A stretch of 64,000 nucleotides of DNA from Chloroflexi bacterium bin20 (GTDB taxonomy: Bacteria; Chloroflexota; Anaerolineae; Aggregatilineales; Phototrophicaceae). The position numbers were made by a program, and so were the translations under genes. The notes under the pieces are model-generated. The model was not told the origin of the DNA. It did not search any database and was given only the letters and a program-made list of their open reading frames with translations. The DNA lies in NCBI GenBank assembly GCA_002238485.1, contig MPMG01000014.1:1-64000 (forward strand), written 5' to 3'. How positions within the stretch are numbered: the first letter of the stretch is position 1; each line of letters opens with the position of its first letter. Shown here one piece after another: positions 51,097 through 60,329 of this stretch.

Positions 51097-52764
51097 ATGG
51101 TCAAGCGATTCCTGCTCGTAGCGCTCAGCCTCATTTTGGTCGTCAGCGCAGCCCCCTTTGCGCTTGCCGATGCCGACTGTGACACCAATGCCTCCCATTA
51201 TGCCCGCGCCGTACAATTGCACGATATGGGCGATTTCACGCGCGCCTTGCGCCACTACAATTGCGCGCTCGCGGAGGATCCCGACAATCCCACCATTCCT
51301 GTCCTGATCGAAAACCTGCACGAAGATATCGCCAGCGCATCAAATGCTTGGTCTGCCGATGCGTCCACCTGTGATTCAGCCAGGGACCACAGTCGGCTTG
51401 GGCAGAATGCATACGCCCAGGGTGACAACGGGACGGCCCAGCTGCACCTGCAATGCGCGCTGCTGGCAAACCCGGACAATGCCGAAGCCGCAGAGCTGAT
51501 GGGGCATATCCATATCAACCGCGGCAGCACGCACACCGCCAAGTACTATTACGACCGCGCCGCCGCTGCCCGTGCCGCCACAGCCGAAAAAGCGCCCGAC
51601 CAGCAAGGCTTCGTCATGCCCGACTGGCTGACACCGTACGAAGTCGTGCCAGCCGCGGCCCAGCCCGAACCAGCGCCCGCGCCCTTCCAGCCCATTGTCA
51701 TCTTCACGCAGCGCTCGCAACTGCTACGGCAAACCGATACCACGCTCATCATTCGCGATGGCGACACATTGACTTATTGGCGGCGCTTGCAATCGTTGTA
51801 TGTCGAGCGCGTGCAAGTCCTTGTCAGCACGGGCGAAGTTACGCTCACGCTCTTTTCCCAGCGCGTCTATGCCATGTCGAGGGAAGCGCGGCTGACTATC
51901 CAGTTGCCGCCGCCGCAAGACAGCCAAGAACCTGGCTTGGGATTCGCTGATTACATCGACTTCGCCAACTGGTTCAGCAAGCGCGGCGAATGGCAGAGGG
52001 CGGCCAAATCATTGGAGCGCGCCCTGGAGTTGCAGCCCTATCATGATGATCTGCGCTGCCGTTTGGGCTTGGTCTATCAGGCGCTGGGCGATGACAGCGC
52101 GGCGCTGGCGCAATTCGACCATGTGATTTCGCGCGACCCCAGCAATATCTGCGCAAACGAAAACCGCCGGGCGGTGCTGCGCGCAGCCAATGCCGATGTG
52201 CAGAAAGCCGTGCCCGCGCCCCAAGCGGCCTCGCCCGCCCAGCCCATCGTCGAACGCGCCATGAGCTTCCGCAGCGCCAACAAGCTCTTCGCCGCCGCCA
52301 ACACCTTGATTGAAGCGCTGGCTGTTGACTCCGCGCATAGTCAGGCACGTTGCGAATTGGCAAAAATCTACAGCGACTGGTCGAACTATGGCAGGGCACT
52401 GCGCGAATTCGAGCGCATCCTCGATCGGCAGCCAGGCAACGCCTGCGCAATCGGCGGTCGCCTCGCTACTATCGAAAACATGCTCTCGATGGTTGTGCCG
52501 CTGGTGGTAGAGGACTTCTTCTACCATGCGCGTGAATTCCTACGCATAGAAGCCTGGTCTCAGGCGCGCGACGCCTTTGAACGTGGCTTGGCGTTCGACC
52601 CGACGCGCAGTGATATGCGCTGTCAGCTGGGCATGGTTTATGCGCAGCTCGGCGACGATAGGTCCGCCCTGGCGCAATTCGACCGCGTGCTGGCGAACAA
52701 CAGCCTGGATGCCTGCGCCCGCTCCAATCGCGATGCGCTGATGCAAAGTCTGCGCGGCGATTAG
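51097..52764 (+). CDS. Exported TPR-repeat protein
   Basis: 555 residues. Signal peptide (FLLVALSLILVVSAAPFALA) from the ATG at 51097; upstream frame from 50908 is repeat-derived and lacks support. TPR units include YARAVQLHDMGDFTRALRHY, RSRLGQNAYAQGDNGTAQLH, CRLGLVYQALGDDSAALAQF and CQLGMVYAQLGDDRSALAQF, many with a Cys near the helix turn. A beta-rich insertion (residues about 200-285) interrupts the repeats. Probably an extracytoplasmic scaffold. An intrinsic terminator follows. Confidence 0.8.
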   Translation: MVKRFLLVALSLILVVSAAPFALADADCDTNASHYARAVQLHDMGDFTRALRHYNCALAEDPDNPTIPVLIENLHEDIASASNAWSADASTCDSARDHSRLGQNAYAQGDNGTAQLHLQCALLANPDNAEAAELMGHIHINRGSTHTAKYYYDRAAAARAATAEKAPDQQGFVMPDWLTPYEVVPAAAQPEPAPAPFQPIVIFTQRSQLLRQTDTTLIIRDGDTLTYWRRLQSLYVERVQVLVSTGEVTLTLFSQRVYAMSREARLTIQLPPPQDSQEPGLGFADYIDFANWFSKRGEWQRAAKSLERALELQPYHDDLRCRLGLVYQALGDDSAALAQFDHVISRDPSNICANENRRAVLRAANADVQKAVPAPQAASPAQPIVERAMSFRSANKLFAAANTLIEALAVDSAHSQARCELAKIYSDWSNYGRALREFERILDRQPGNACAIGGRLATIENMLSMVVPLVVEDFFYHAREFLRIEAWSQARDAFERGLAFDPTRSDMRCQLGMVYAQLGDDRSALAQFDRVLANNSLDACARSNRDALMQSLRGD

Positions 52765-52837
52765 GCGTAAGACTTTGGCAAGAAATATGTTAGCCCTGCT
52801 TTAGCAATCACGCCTAAGCTGGGAACAACCGCAAACG

Positions 52838-52866
52838 AAAAAGGGCATACAGGTTATGCTCTTTTT
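52838..52866 (+). terminator. Intrinsic terminator after the TPR gene
   Basis: AAAAAGGGCAT and ATGCTCTTTTT pair over 11 positions with one G-U. It lies only 19 nt before the next start codon, with that gene's AGGAGG just downstream, so it could also act as an attenuator. Confidence 0.7.
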
Positions 52867-52884
52867 CTAATCAGGAGGATGTCC

Positions 52885-54900
52885 ATGAAGAAGTTGACGC
52901 TAATCGCGTTGATCTTGTTGCTCTTCACATTTTTCGCGCAGGCGCAGCGCAAGCCCGAGGATTTGTACGAAGGCGACTATCCCGCGCCCGAATTCCCGCC
53001 CGGATTGGACTGGATCAATATCGACGAGCCGCTGACTGTGGGCGGCTTGCAGGGCAAGATCGTCATACTCGATTTTTGGACTTATGGCTGTGTCAATTGC
53101 CTGCACATTATCCCTGTCCTGGAGCAGGTAGAGAGCAAATTTGCCGAAGAAGTGGTGGTCATCGGCGTGCATTCGGCCAAGTTCGAAACAGAAGGACAGA
53201 CCGAGAATCTGCGCCAGATCGTCCAGCGCTATGGTGTGCATCACCCGGTCGTCAACGACAAGGAATTCGCCATCTGGCGCAATTATGGCGTGAATGCCTG
53301 GCCCACCGTCGCTGTCATCAATCCGCGCGGCATCCTGGTCGTCCGTCAGTCGGGCGAGATTCCCTTCGAGGCTTTTGACACCTACCTCAGTGGCATGATC
53401 GAGTATTTTGACGGGCTGGATGAAACGTTGATCGACCGCAGCCCCTTGCAGCTGGCTTTGGAAGGCGCGAGCGACCCCGGCACCCCGCTGCTTTATCCAG
53501 GCAAGGTGTTGGCTGATGCTGCGAGCGGCCGTCTTTTCATCGCCGACAGCAGCCACAACCGCATCGTCATCGCCGATATGGACAGTCATGAGGTGCTGGA
53601 CATCATCGGCTCTGGCGCGCGTGGTTTTGCCGGCGGCGCATTTGACGCGGCGCGCTTCGACAAGCTGCAGGGCATGGCGCTGGATGGCGACTGGCTCTAT
53701 ATCGCCGATGTCAACAACCACGCCATCCGCCTGGCAGATCTGGCAGCGCGCGAGGTCATGACCCTGGCAGGCAATGGCAGCATGGGCCGCAGCCGCCTGC
53801 CCTTTGGACAAAACATCCCCAACCCGCTGGGCGTCTCGCTGCGCAGCCCCTGGGATGTCGAACTGGACGATGCGGGTCACCTGCATATCGCCATGGCTGG
53901 CACACACCAACTCTATGTCTACGAGCCAGCCACCAATCAACTCTTTCCGTCGGTCGGCAACGGGCGCGAAGCCAATCTGAACGGCGTCAGCCTGGCCAAC
54001 AGCGAACTCGCCCAGCCCAGCGGTCTCTATTATGCCGGCGCGGGCAAACTCTACTTCGCCGACAGCGAAAGCAGCACCATCCGCTTGGCCGACTTCGAGC
54101 AGGACCTGGTTAGCGTCGTTTCTGGCACCACCGAAAACAGCCTCTTCGACTTCGGGGATATAGACGGCGAGCTGGGCACGAACCGTTTGCAGCACGCGCT
54201 GGGCATTGATGGCGCGCCCGATGGCACGTTGTATATCGCCGATACCTACAACAGCCGCATCAAGATTATCCCGGCCGGCGAAACCGGCACAGAAACGTTG
54301 GCTGGGCTGGGTGGCGCGGGTGGATATGCCGATGGCGATGTCGGCCAGGCCGAATTCGATGAACCCGGCGGCTTGAGCTATGCAGAAGGCGTCTTGTACA
54401 TCGCCGATACCAACAACCATGTCATTCGCATGATTGATCTGGAAGCAGGCACTGTCGACACATTGCGTTTCCCAAATCCCGAAGCGCTGGTCATCGATGC
54501 CGAGGCGCTGACCCTGCTGGGCGGCAATCAAGGCGATGAGGCGCTAACACGCCTGGAACCGCAGCAAGTCGCCGCCGGCGAGGGCGCATTGAACCTGCAG
54601 CTGAGCTTTGCCGACGATCTCAAAATCAATCCGCTCATCGACAGCCAATTGGTGCTTACGCAGGATGGCCAAGCGCTGGCAGAGGCTGTGCTGGCGCAGA
54701 ATGTCTTCAGCCTGCCCATCACATTTGTCGAGGGCGGCGGCAATCTGCATGCCGAACTGACGCTCTACTATTGCCGCGAAGGCGCAGAGGCGCTGTGTTA
54801 CATTGAAAGTGTCCGCTGGGACATTCCTTATGAAACGGCGGAATCGGCAACGCAAAGCGAGATCGTGCTGGCGCGGCAGATCAATGCGCCGGAGGTATAA
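52885..54900 (+). CDS. Thioredoxin-fold plus NHL-repeat protein (NHLRC2-like)
   Basis: 671 residues. Signal peptide (LTLIALILLLFTFFAQAQ), then a thioredoxin/TlpA-like domain with the active site WTYGCVNCLH (CxxC) near residue 70 and the cis-Pro strand NAWPTVAVI. From about 195, NHL beta-propeller blades: DAASGRLFIADSSHNRIVI, DWLYIADVNNHAIRLAD, GTLYIADTYNSRIKII and GVLYIADTNNHVIRMID. The C-terminal 110 residues are beta-rich. Layout matches NHLRC2-type proteins; role perhaps extracytoplasmic thiol chemistry. ATG at 52885 is used since AGGAGG is 6 nt upstream; 52879 abuts it. Confidence 0.88.
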   Translation: MKKLTLIALILLLFTFFAQAQRKPEDLYEGDYPAPEFPPGLDWINIDEPLTVGGLQGKIVILDFWTYGCVNCLHIIPVLEQVESKFAEEVVVIGVHSAKFETEGQTENLRQIVQRYGVHHPVVNDKEFAIWRNYGVNAWPTVAVINPRGILVVRQSGEIPFEAFDTYLSGMIEYFDGLDETLIDRSPLQLALEGASDPGTPLLYPGKVLADAASGRLFIADSSHNRIVIADMDSHEVLDIIGSGARGFAGGAFDAARFDKLQGMALDGDWLYIADVNNHAIRLADLAAREVMTLAGNGSMGRSRLPFGQNIPNPLGVSLRSPWDVELDDAGHLHIAMAGTHQLYVYEPATNQLFPSVGNGREANLNGVSLANSELAQPSGLYYAGAGKLYFADSESSTIRLADFEQDLVSVVSGTTENSLFDFGDIDGELGTNRLQHALGIDGAPDGTLYIADTYNSRIKIIPAGETGTETLAGLGGAGGYADGDVGQAEFDEPGGLSYAEGVLYIADTNNHVIRMIDLEAGTVDTLRFPNPEALVIDAEALTLLGGNQGDEALTRLEPQQVAAGEGALNLQLSFADDLKINPLIDSQLVLTQDGQALAEAVLAQNVFSLPITFVEGGGNLHAELTLYYCREGAEALCYIESVRWDIPYETAESATQSEIVLARQINAPEV

Positions 54901-54930
54901 GCTCAGCCCCCTGCAAAATCTTGACAAACC

Positions 54931-54994
54931 TTCCCCCTGACTTTTCGGGGGGACTGAGGGGGGTTGGCGGACGACCCAATGGCTCGCCCCTGCA
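54931..54994 (+). repeat. Dispersed repeat, box 1 then box 2
   Basis: Box 1 hairpin CCCCCTGACTTTTCGGGGGG at 54933 onward, then box 2 GACGACCCAATGGCTCGCCC ending in TGCA at 54994. It occupies the gap 54901-55018 between two convergent genes. Confidence 0.85.
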
Positions 54995-55018
54995 CCGACC
55001 TGTCGAGGGCGAGTCGGT

Positions 55019-55996
55019 TCATCGCGCGCCAATAACCACGCTGCCTTCGCGCAATTCGCCGCCGCGCACGAAAGCCATGCCGATCGTGTCGCCCACTTTC
55101 AGCCGCGCCAGCGCCATCTGCAGTTCGTCGATTTCGGCGATGGCTTCTTTGTCTAGCGCCACCAGGATATCGCCAACCAGCATGCCAGCCGAAGCAGCCG
55201 GGCTGTCCGCTTCTACCGAGACGACCAGCAAGCCCGTCTCTTGCTCCAGCGCATCGGCGATAGCATCGGGCAATTGCGCTGCTTGCACACCCACGCCAAT
55301 ATAGCCGCTGTGAATCATGCCATCTGTCAAGAGCGCCGCGACCGAGCTACGCAAAGTAGATACGGGCACGGCGACGCCGACACCCCCGCCGAAACCAGAT
55401 GTAACCATGCCGTAGGCGTCTCCATCTGCGCCGAGCAGGACGCCGCCGGAAAAACCGGGGTACATGGTGAGGTCCAGCTGCAGCAGCCCGTCTGCCACCG
55501 CGAAGCCGCCCCGTTCTCTCATTCGTCGTCGCCATTTGTCATGCCTCCTGCGGGGTCGCTTGGCCCTTTCCATTTGTCCCCTGGCCATTCTCATTTGCCG
55601 CCGCCGGGCATCTTGCGCTTGAACAAGGCCACTGACGATGCCGGCGCTGGCACGGATGCTTCGTGGGCGCGCCACCGCCATCGCCAGATTGCCAACGCGC
55701 AGGCTGTCGTCCACCCAGTTCGCCGGGCTCAGCGCGCCTTCCACCCGCAGCAGCGCCAGGTCATTGCGCGGATCACGCCCGACCAGCTGGGCAGCATGCT
55801 GCTCGCCATTCGCCGAACCGATTGTGATATCCTCGTCGTTTTCCACGACATGATGCGCGGTTAGGACCAGGTCTTCTGCCCAGGCGATGCCACTGGCCGG
55901 CAACCGGCGACGCGCATCCACCCGCAGCACACTGTCCGCAGCGTCCGCCACCAGCTCTGCCATGTCGTTTGATAGCGACTTCAGTGCTTCTGTCAT
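55019..55996 (-). CDS. HtrA/DegP-like serine protease with PDZ domain and a basic insertion
   Basis: 325 residues. Trypsin-like triad: His in VLTAHHVVEND, Asp in GRDPRNDLALLRV, Ser in YPGFSGGVLLG. A C-terminal PDZ domain follows (SPAASAGMLVGDILVALDKE). No signal peptide, so likely cytoplasmic or membrane-peripheral. Between the Asp and Ser strands an unusual Arg/Met-rich run of about 33 residues (RRRQMRMARGQ..., KRPRRRHDKWRRRMRERGG) is inserted, encoded by DNA with recurring CATTTG. AGGAG precedes the ATG at 55996. Confidence 0.85.
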   Translation of the reverse strand: MTEALKSLSNDMAELVADAADSVLRVDARRRLPASGIAWAEDLVLTAHHVVENDEDITIGSANGEQHAAQLVGRDPRNDLALLRVEGALSPANWVDDSLRVGNLAMAVARPRSIRASAGIVSGLVQAQDARRRQMRMARGQMERAKRPRRRHDKWRRRMRERGGFAVADGLLQLDLTMYPGFSGGVLLGADGDAYGMVTSGFGGGVGVAVPVSTLRSSVAALLTDGMIHSGYIGVGVQAAQLPDAIADALEQETGLLVVSVEADSPAASAGMLVGDILVALDKEAIAEIDELQMALARLKVGDTIGMAFVRGGELREGSVVIGAR

Positions 55997-56178
55997 GCAA
56001 TTCTCCTTTGCTTCATCTGCCTCGCCTTCATTGTGCTCCGAAGCGGCGCGCCGACGCATCACACCAATGGCGAGGCTGCGCCTGTCCATTTGGGCAGGTC
56101 ATCAACGCGCATTCGACCGCCTCGCCAGCCCGCCACTGTGCTAGAATGGCGCTCTTTGCGCTATAGAAAAGAGTAATT

Positions 56179-57075
56179 GTGAGCTTGATTCAGTTGGCGG
56201 CGCTGTTGTCGCTGGGCGCAATCTGGGGTGCGTCTTACATATTCATACGCGTGGCGGTTGAGCCATTTGGACCGCTCTTCCTGATGTTCGTGCGCGTCTT
56301 GCTAAGCGGGCTGATCCTGGTGGCCTATGCGCGCTTGCGGACTGTGCCGCTCAATATCCGCGGTCATTGGCGACAATTCCTGCTGCTGGGCTTTTTGGGT
56401 TCTGCCTTGCCATTTTCGCTGATCGGCTGGGCAGAGCTGACGGTGACAGCGTCCATGGCGGCTATTTTGATGTCTACCACGCCGCTATTCACCACGATTG
56501 TCGCGGCGATCGGCTTGGGCGAGCGACTGACGGCTGCCAAGCTGCTGGGTGCGCTGATGGGCATCATCGGCGTTACGATCACGGTGGGCGGCGCAGAAAT
56601 GGAACTGACGCCCGATGTCATCGCGGCGACGCTGGCGCTGCTGACAGCGACATTGAGCTATGCCTGTGGCGGCGTCTTTGCCAAGCGCGCCTTCTCTGGC
56701 TTGAACAACCTGTCGATGTCTTGCGGGCAGTTGCTGGCGGCATCGTTTGTGCTGGTTGCGCCCTCGTTCGCCAACCTGCCCAGCCACAGCATACCCGAAG
56801 AAGCCGTCTGGGCGGTCCTTGCGCTGGTGGTCCTTTGCACTGCTTTCGCCTATCAGCTGTATTACTACTTGCTCATACACGCCGGTCCCATCAACGCGCT
56901 GACTGTCACCTTGCTGGTGCCGGTCTTTGGCGTGCTTTGGGGCGCGCTGCTGCTGGGAGAAATCATCAGCCCAGGCATGTTGGCCGGGCTGGTCATTGTG
57001 CTTTGCAGCGTGGGACTTGTGACGGGGATGATCTCGCCGCGTAGACGAACTATGCGGAGGGCGCAGCCTGCCTGA
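56179..57075 (+). CDS. EamA-family (DMT superfamily) transporter
   Basis: 298 residues, ten helices in two repeats. GAIWGASYIFIRVAVEPFGP opens the first EamA half; SALPFSLIGWAELTVTASMA and LLVPVFGVLWGALLLGEI mark the halves' conserved ends. The C-terminus is basic. GTG start at 56179 with AAAAGAG upstream. Substrate unknown. It is more typical of the RhaT/EamA core group than the paralogue at 42691. Confidence 0.9.
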   Translation: MSLIQLAALLSLGAIWGASYIFIRVAVEPFGPLFLMFVRVLLSGLILVAYARLRTVPLNIRGHWRQFLLLGFLGSALPFSLIGWAELTVTASMAAILMSTTPLFTTIVAAIGLGERLTAAKLLGALMGIIGVTITVGGAEMELTPDVIAATLALLTATLSYACGGVFAKRAFSGLNNLSMSCGQLLAASFVLVAPSFANLPSHSIPEEAVWAVLALVVLCTAFAYQLYYYLLIHAGPINALTVTLLVPVFGVLWGALLLGEIISPGMLAGLVIVLCSVGLVTGMISPRRRTMRRAQPA

Positions 57076-57098
57076 GCCAGACAAGCCGCGCCGCGATA

Positions 57099-57452
57099 TC
57101 ACATATTCAGCGCGTCGTAGCCAGGTCCCTGGGTGAAGAAGTCGTAATTGGGCGGGATATCGGGCGTCAGGTCGATGATGTCGCCTTCTTCGTGCTCGAT
57201 GATAACCTTGGCGTCATGGGGCACGCGTTCTTGCCCTTCCATCATCTCGTAATCGGTCGGCACTTCTTCTTCGACGAAGATGGCTTCGAAGGGGCATTCG
57301 GGGATGCAAGCGCCGCAATCAATGCAGGTATCCGGGTCGATATAGAACCAGGGCCACTCGTTTTCGGGTTTGCCACCGATGATGCACTCGACCGGGCAAA
57401 CTTCAACGCAAGCGCCATCGCGCAGGCACAAGCTGGTGATGATATGAGTCAT
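57099..57452 (-). CDS. fdxA: Ferredoxin with two cluster motifs (7Fe/8Fe type)
   Basis: 117 residues. First cluster: C-x5-C-x3-CP in LCLRDGACVEVCPVECI. Second: CIDCGACIPECPFEAIFVEE, a full CxxCxxCxxxCP. The spacing of the first motif suggests a [3Fe-4S]/[4Fe-4S] FdxA-type protein. The C-terminal 45 residues are acidic and end in a conserved-looking PNYDFFTQGPGYDALN. Electron carrier in the cytoplasm; partner unknown. Confidence 0.9.
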   Translation of the reverse strand: MTHIITSLCLRDGACVEVCPVECIIGGKPENEWPWFYIDPDTCIDCGACIPECPFEAIFVEEEVPTDYEMMEGQERVPHDAKVIIEHEEGDIIDLTPDIPPNYDFFTQGPGYDALNM

Positions 57453-57636
57453 GCTAGGCTACTCCTTGCTCGTTTCATCAAGCTGGCTATCAGCGAAGAT
57501 CTCGAGCCGCTTTGTCCACCTCTACCGTTATGCTAACGCAGAATGCAGCGCGTTACCAGCGTATTTATCGCAACTTACCCCCCAAATTCAAGGGTGATTC
57601 GTCGCGCCTGTTTCGTTACAATCCGCCCCAGCCCAG

Positions 57637-57709
57637 GCTCCAGTAGCTCAGGGGACAGAGCATTGGTTTCCTAAACCAAGTGTCGCAGGTTCGAATCCTG
57701 CCTGGAGCG
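57637..57709 (+). tRNA. tRNA-Arg(CCT)
   Basis: 73 nt. Acceptor arms GCTCCAG and CTGGAGC pair fully. Anticodon stem TTGGT/ACCAA closes the loop TTCCTAA, anticodon CCT. T arm GCAGG-TTCGAAT-CCTGC. CCA is not encoded. TACAAT at 57617-57622 lies 15 nt upstream. The thrS stop begins at the next base on the other strand. The gap 57453-57636 shows nothing else. Confidence 0.95.
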
Positions 57710-59491
57710 CTAGACCGCCACTGTCATGGACTTCGCCGTGATAATCGCCTGCGCGGCAGCGGCGAATGTTTCCAGTTCCAGCGCGCCGGCATCTTCGTCG
57801 CCCCGCAAGCGCAGGCTCACTGTCCGCGCCGCCACATCGCGGTCGCCCACGATCAGCAGCCAGGGGACCAGCATGGCGCGGTGCTGGCGGATCTTGGAGC
57901 GCATGTTGCGGTCCTTGGTATCTGCCTGCACGCGCATGCCACGCGCCTTCAGCAGGGCAGATACCTCCTGCGCATAGTCGTTGTGCGTCTCGCGGATGGG
58001 GATGACGACAGCTTGCAGGGGCGCTAGCCAAGGCGGGAATGCGCCGGCAAAATGCTCAATGAGGATGCCGATGAATCTCTCCAGGCTGCCGAAGGGCGCG
58101 CGATGGATCATGACCGGACGCTTGCGACTGTTGTCGCTGTCGACATATTCTAGGTCGAATCGCTGTGGCAGGTTGTAGTCGACCTGCACCGTGCCCAGTT
58201 GCCATTCGCGCTTCAATACATCGCGCACGATGAAGTCCAGCTTGGGCCCATAAAAGGCGGCTTCGCCCGGCTCGATATGATAGGCCAGGTTCAGTTCTTC
58301 GCAGGCGCTGATGATGGCGGCGGTGGCAGCTTCCCACAGGTTGGCGTCGCCCACATATTTGTCGCTGGATGGGTCGCGCGTGCCGACTCGAGCGCGGAAG
58401 TCAGTCATGCCCAGCGCGCCAAAGACATCTTGAATCAGGTGCACAACGTCCTTGAATTCGTCCAGCAGTTGTTCGGGCCGCACGAAGAGATGCGCATCGT
58501 CGACCGTGAAGCCGCGCACGCGAGTCAATCCGCGCAACTCGCCCGACTGTTCGTAGCGATACACCGTGCCAAATTCGGCATAGCGCAGCGGCAAATCTCG
58601 GTATGAACGCGGCTGGCTGGTGTAGATGCGGCAGTGATGCGGGCAATTCATGGGCCGCAGCATGAATTCGTCGCCATCGACATCAATGGGACTGTACTGG
58701 CTGTCGGCATAATAAGGATAATGCCCAGAGGTCTTGTAGAGTTCAATGTTGCCCAGATGCGGCGTGATGACGGGCAGATAGCCGCGCTCGACCTGAATAT
58801 CGCGCAGCCAACGTTCCAGCGTATCGCGCAGGGTCGTGCCAGCCGGCAGCCACAGCGGCAGGCCCTTGCCCACCATGGAGTCGATGATGAAAAGATCCAG
58901 TTTCTCGCCCAGAACGCGGTGGTCGCGCTTGGCGGCTTCTTCGAGTTGTTTGCGATGTGCAGCCAATTCGTCGGGACTGTGCCAGGCTGTGCCATAAATG
59001 CGCGTCAACTGCTGGCGATTCTCGTCGCCCCGCCAATAGGCGCCCGCCGGCGGACGCAATGTAATGCTGACAGCTTTGGGGTTGATTTCGGCAGTGCTGG
59101 CCACATGCGGTCCGCGACACAAGTCGGTGAAGCCGCGCTGCGTATAGACGCTTAGCTGGGCGGCTTTGTCATCCGCCAGCAAGTCGTCGATCAACTCCAG
59201 CTTGTAGGGTTGGTCGTGGAAGAGTTCGCGCGCTGCGTCTGGCGCAACATCGCGGTATTGGAATTCGTGCTTGCCCGCCAAGATCTTGCGCATGCGCCGC
59301 TCGACCCACTTGATATCGTCAGCGCCGATCGGCTGCGGCAGGTCAAAGTCGTAATAGAAGCCGTCTTCGATGGGTGGACCAATGGCGGTCTTGGCAGTGG
59401 GGAAGCGCTCCAGCATCGCCTCTGCCAACACATGGGCGGCCGAATGACGAATCTTGTACAACTGGCTGTCTTTGTAGCGTTCGTAGGACAT
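57710..59491 (-). CDS. thrS: Threonyl-tRNA synthetase lacking the TGS domain
   Basis: 593 residues. It begins with the editing-domain helix KIRHSAAHVLAEAMLERFP, so the roughly 60-residue N-terminal TGS domain is absent; the editing domain (HxxxH in HSAAH), class II motif 2 RYAEFGTVYRYEQSGEL and motif 3 region PFGSLERFIGILIEH are intact. Zinc ligands: Cys of RPMNCPHH, plus His residues in DDAHLF and MIHRAP. The anticodon domain closes the chain. No upstream in-frame codons supply a TGS, so loss is genuine rather than a start error. Confidence 0.95.
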   Translation of the reverse strand: MSYERYKDSQLYKIRHSAAHVLAEAMLERFPTAKTAIGPPIEDGFYYDFDLPQPIGADDIKWVERRMRKILAGKHEFQYRDVAPDAARELFHDQPYKLELIDDLLADDKAAQLSVYTQRGFTDLCRGPHVASTAEINPKAVSITLRPPAGAYWRGDENRQQLTRIYGTAWHSPDELAAHRKQLEEAAKRDHRVLGEKLDLFIIDSMVGKGLPLWLPAGTTLRDTLERWLRDIQVERGYLPVITPHLGNIELYKTSGHYPYYADSQYSPIDVDGDEFMLRPMNCPHHCRIYTSQPRSYRDLPLRYAEFGTVYRYEQSGELRGLTRVRGFTVDDAHLFVRPEQLLDEFKDVVHLIQDVFGALGMTDFRARVGTRDPSSDKYVGDANLWEAATAAIISACEELNLAYHIEPGEAAFYGPKLDFIVRDVLKREWQLGTVQVDYNLPQRFDLEYVDSDNSRKRPVMIHRAPFGSLERFIGILIEHFAGAFPPWLAPLQAVVIPIRETHNDYAQEVSALLKARGMRVQADTKDRNMRSKIRQHRAMLVPWLLIVGDRDVAARTVSLRLRGDEDAGALELETFAAAAQAIITAKSMTVAV

Positions 59492-59570
59492 GCGGGTATC
59501 TCGCTGGCTGCTAGGTATTGGACGCTATTGTAAACAACAGTTTGCTAGCGTGTAGGGCAGAACGTGGCCG

Positions 59571-59990
59571 TCAGCCGCTGAGCACCAGCACCTCGTCAAT
59601 GACGGCTTGGGCGATTTCCTGGGTGGCGAATTGCTTTTCGTCGGCGGGCTCGTCGTGGGTGACGCGCGTGAACAGGCTCTCAAAGACATCTTGCGCGACC
59701 AGGTTGTCGATTGTGTCTTCAATGATCTCCAGCTGCAGCTGCTCGACGATGATATGTGGCGTATCCAGCACGGCATAACGCACGGGTGGCGTCTCGGGGA
59801 TGGAACCTGTGACCATCCAGGTCAGCTGCAGCTGGCGATGAATATAGGCGACAGTGGCGAAGAGCGCAGTATAGACCGTGCCGTCTTCCATGCGCACAAG
59901 GACATCGCAGGCGTCGCCGTCTTCGAGCGGCTCGCAAAAGACCTCGTCGGGCACGATCATGATCTTATCAACTGCGTCGGCTGGCATCAT
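59571..59990 (-). CDS. Hypothetical acidic protein, 139 aa
   Basis: No family recognised. Beta-rich first half (VLVRMEDGTVYTALFATVAY), then YAVLDTPHIIVEQLQLEII and an acidic helical end (DEPADEKQFATQEIAQAVID). Net strongly negative, soluble, no signal. The start at 59990 (MMPADAVDK) is preferred to 60083, whose extra residues are Cys/Arg-rich. It lies 79 nt upstream of thrS on the same strand and may be expressed with it. Confidence 0.65.
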   Translation of the reverse strand: MMPADAVDKIMIVPDEVFCEPLEDGDACDVLVRMEDGTVYTALFATVAYIHRQLQLTWMVTGSIPETPPVRYAVLDTPHIIVEQLQLEIIEDTIDNLVAQDVFESLFTRVTHDEPADEKQFATQEIAQAVIDEVLVLSG

Positions 59991-60102
59991 CTTATCCCGT
60001 CTCAACAAGCACTGTTTTCTATAGCGAAGAGCATCCACGCGCGTACACGATTCAGCATAGCACAAGACGGCGGGCACTTGCAAAAGATTTTATAATGCGA
60101 GA

Positions 60103-60218
60103 GTGATGAATTTGCTGGATACAGGCACCCCCCTCGGTCCCCCCGACAGGTCAGGGGGAGGCAACGGCACACGCGGATTCTGTCGACAGGTCGGGGATGG
60201 GGAAACGCCATATACACG
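60103..60218 (-). repeat. Dispersed intergenic repeat, second full-length copy
   Basis: The reverse complement aligns with 121-238 from CGTGTAT through ATCCAGCAA. The central box 1 reads CCCCCTGACCTGTCGGGGGG. No gene is seen in 59991-60329 apart from this element. Confidence 0.85.
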
Positions 60219-60329
60219 GAATTCGCCATTCCTCATAACGCCACGTTTTGCCGCCGCACAGAATTGCCTATACGATTCTGATGCGCCTGGCATAAGATAA
60301 GCCAGCAGAGTTGCCAGCGAGGTAGAAGC

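Noticed and set aside
52900-54531. 543-aa open frame on the minus strand
   Set aside because: Antisense shadow of the thioredoxin/NHL protein; repeated pattern mirrors the NHL repeats.
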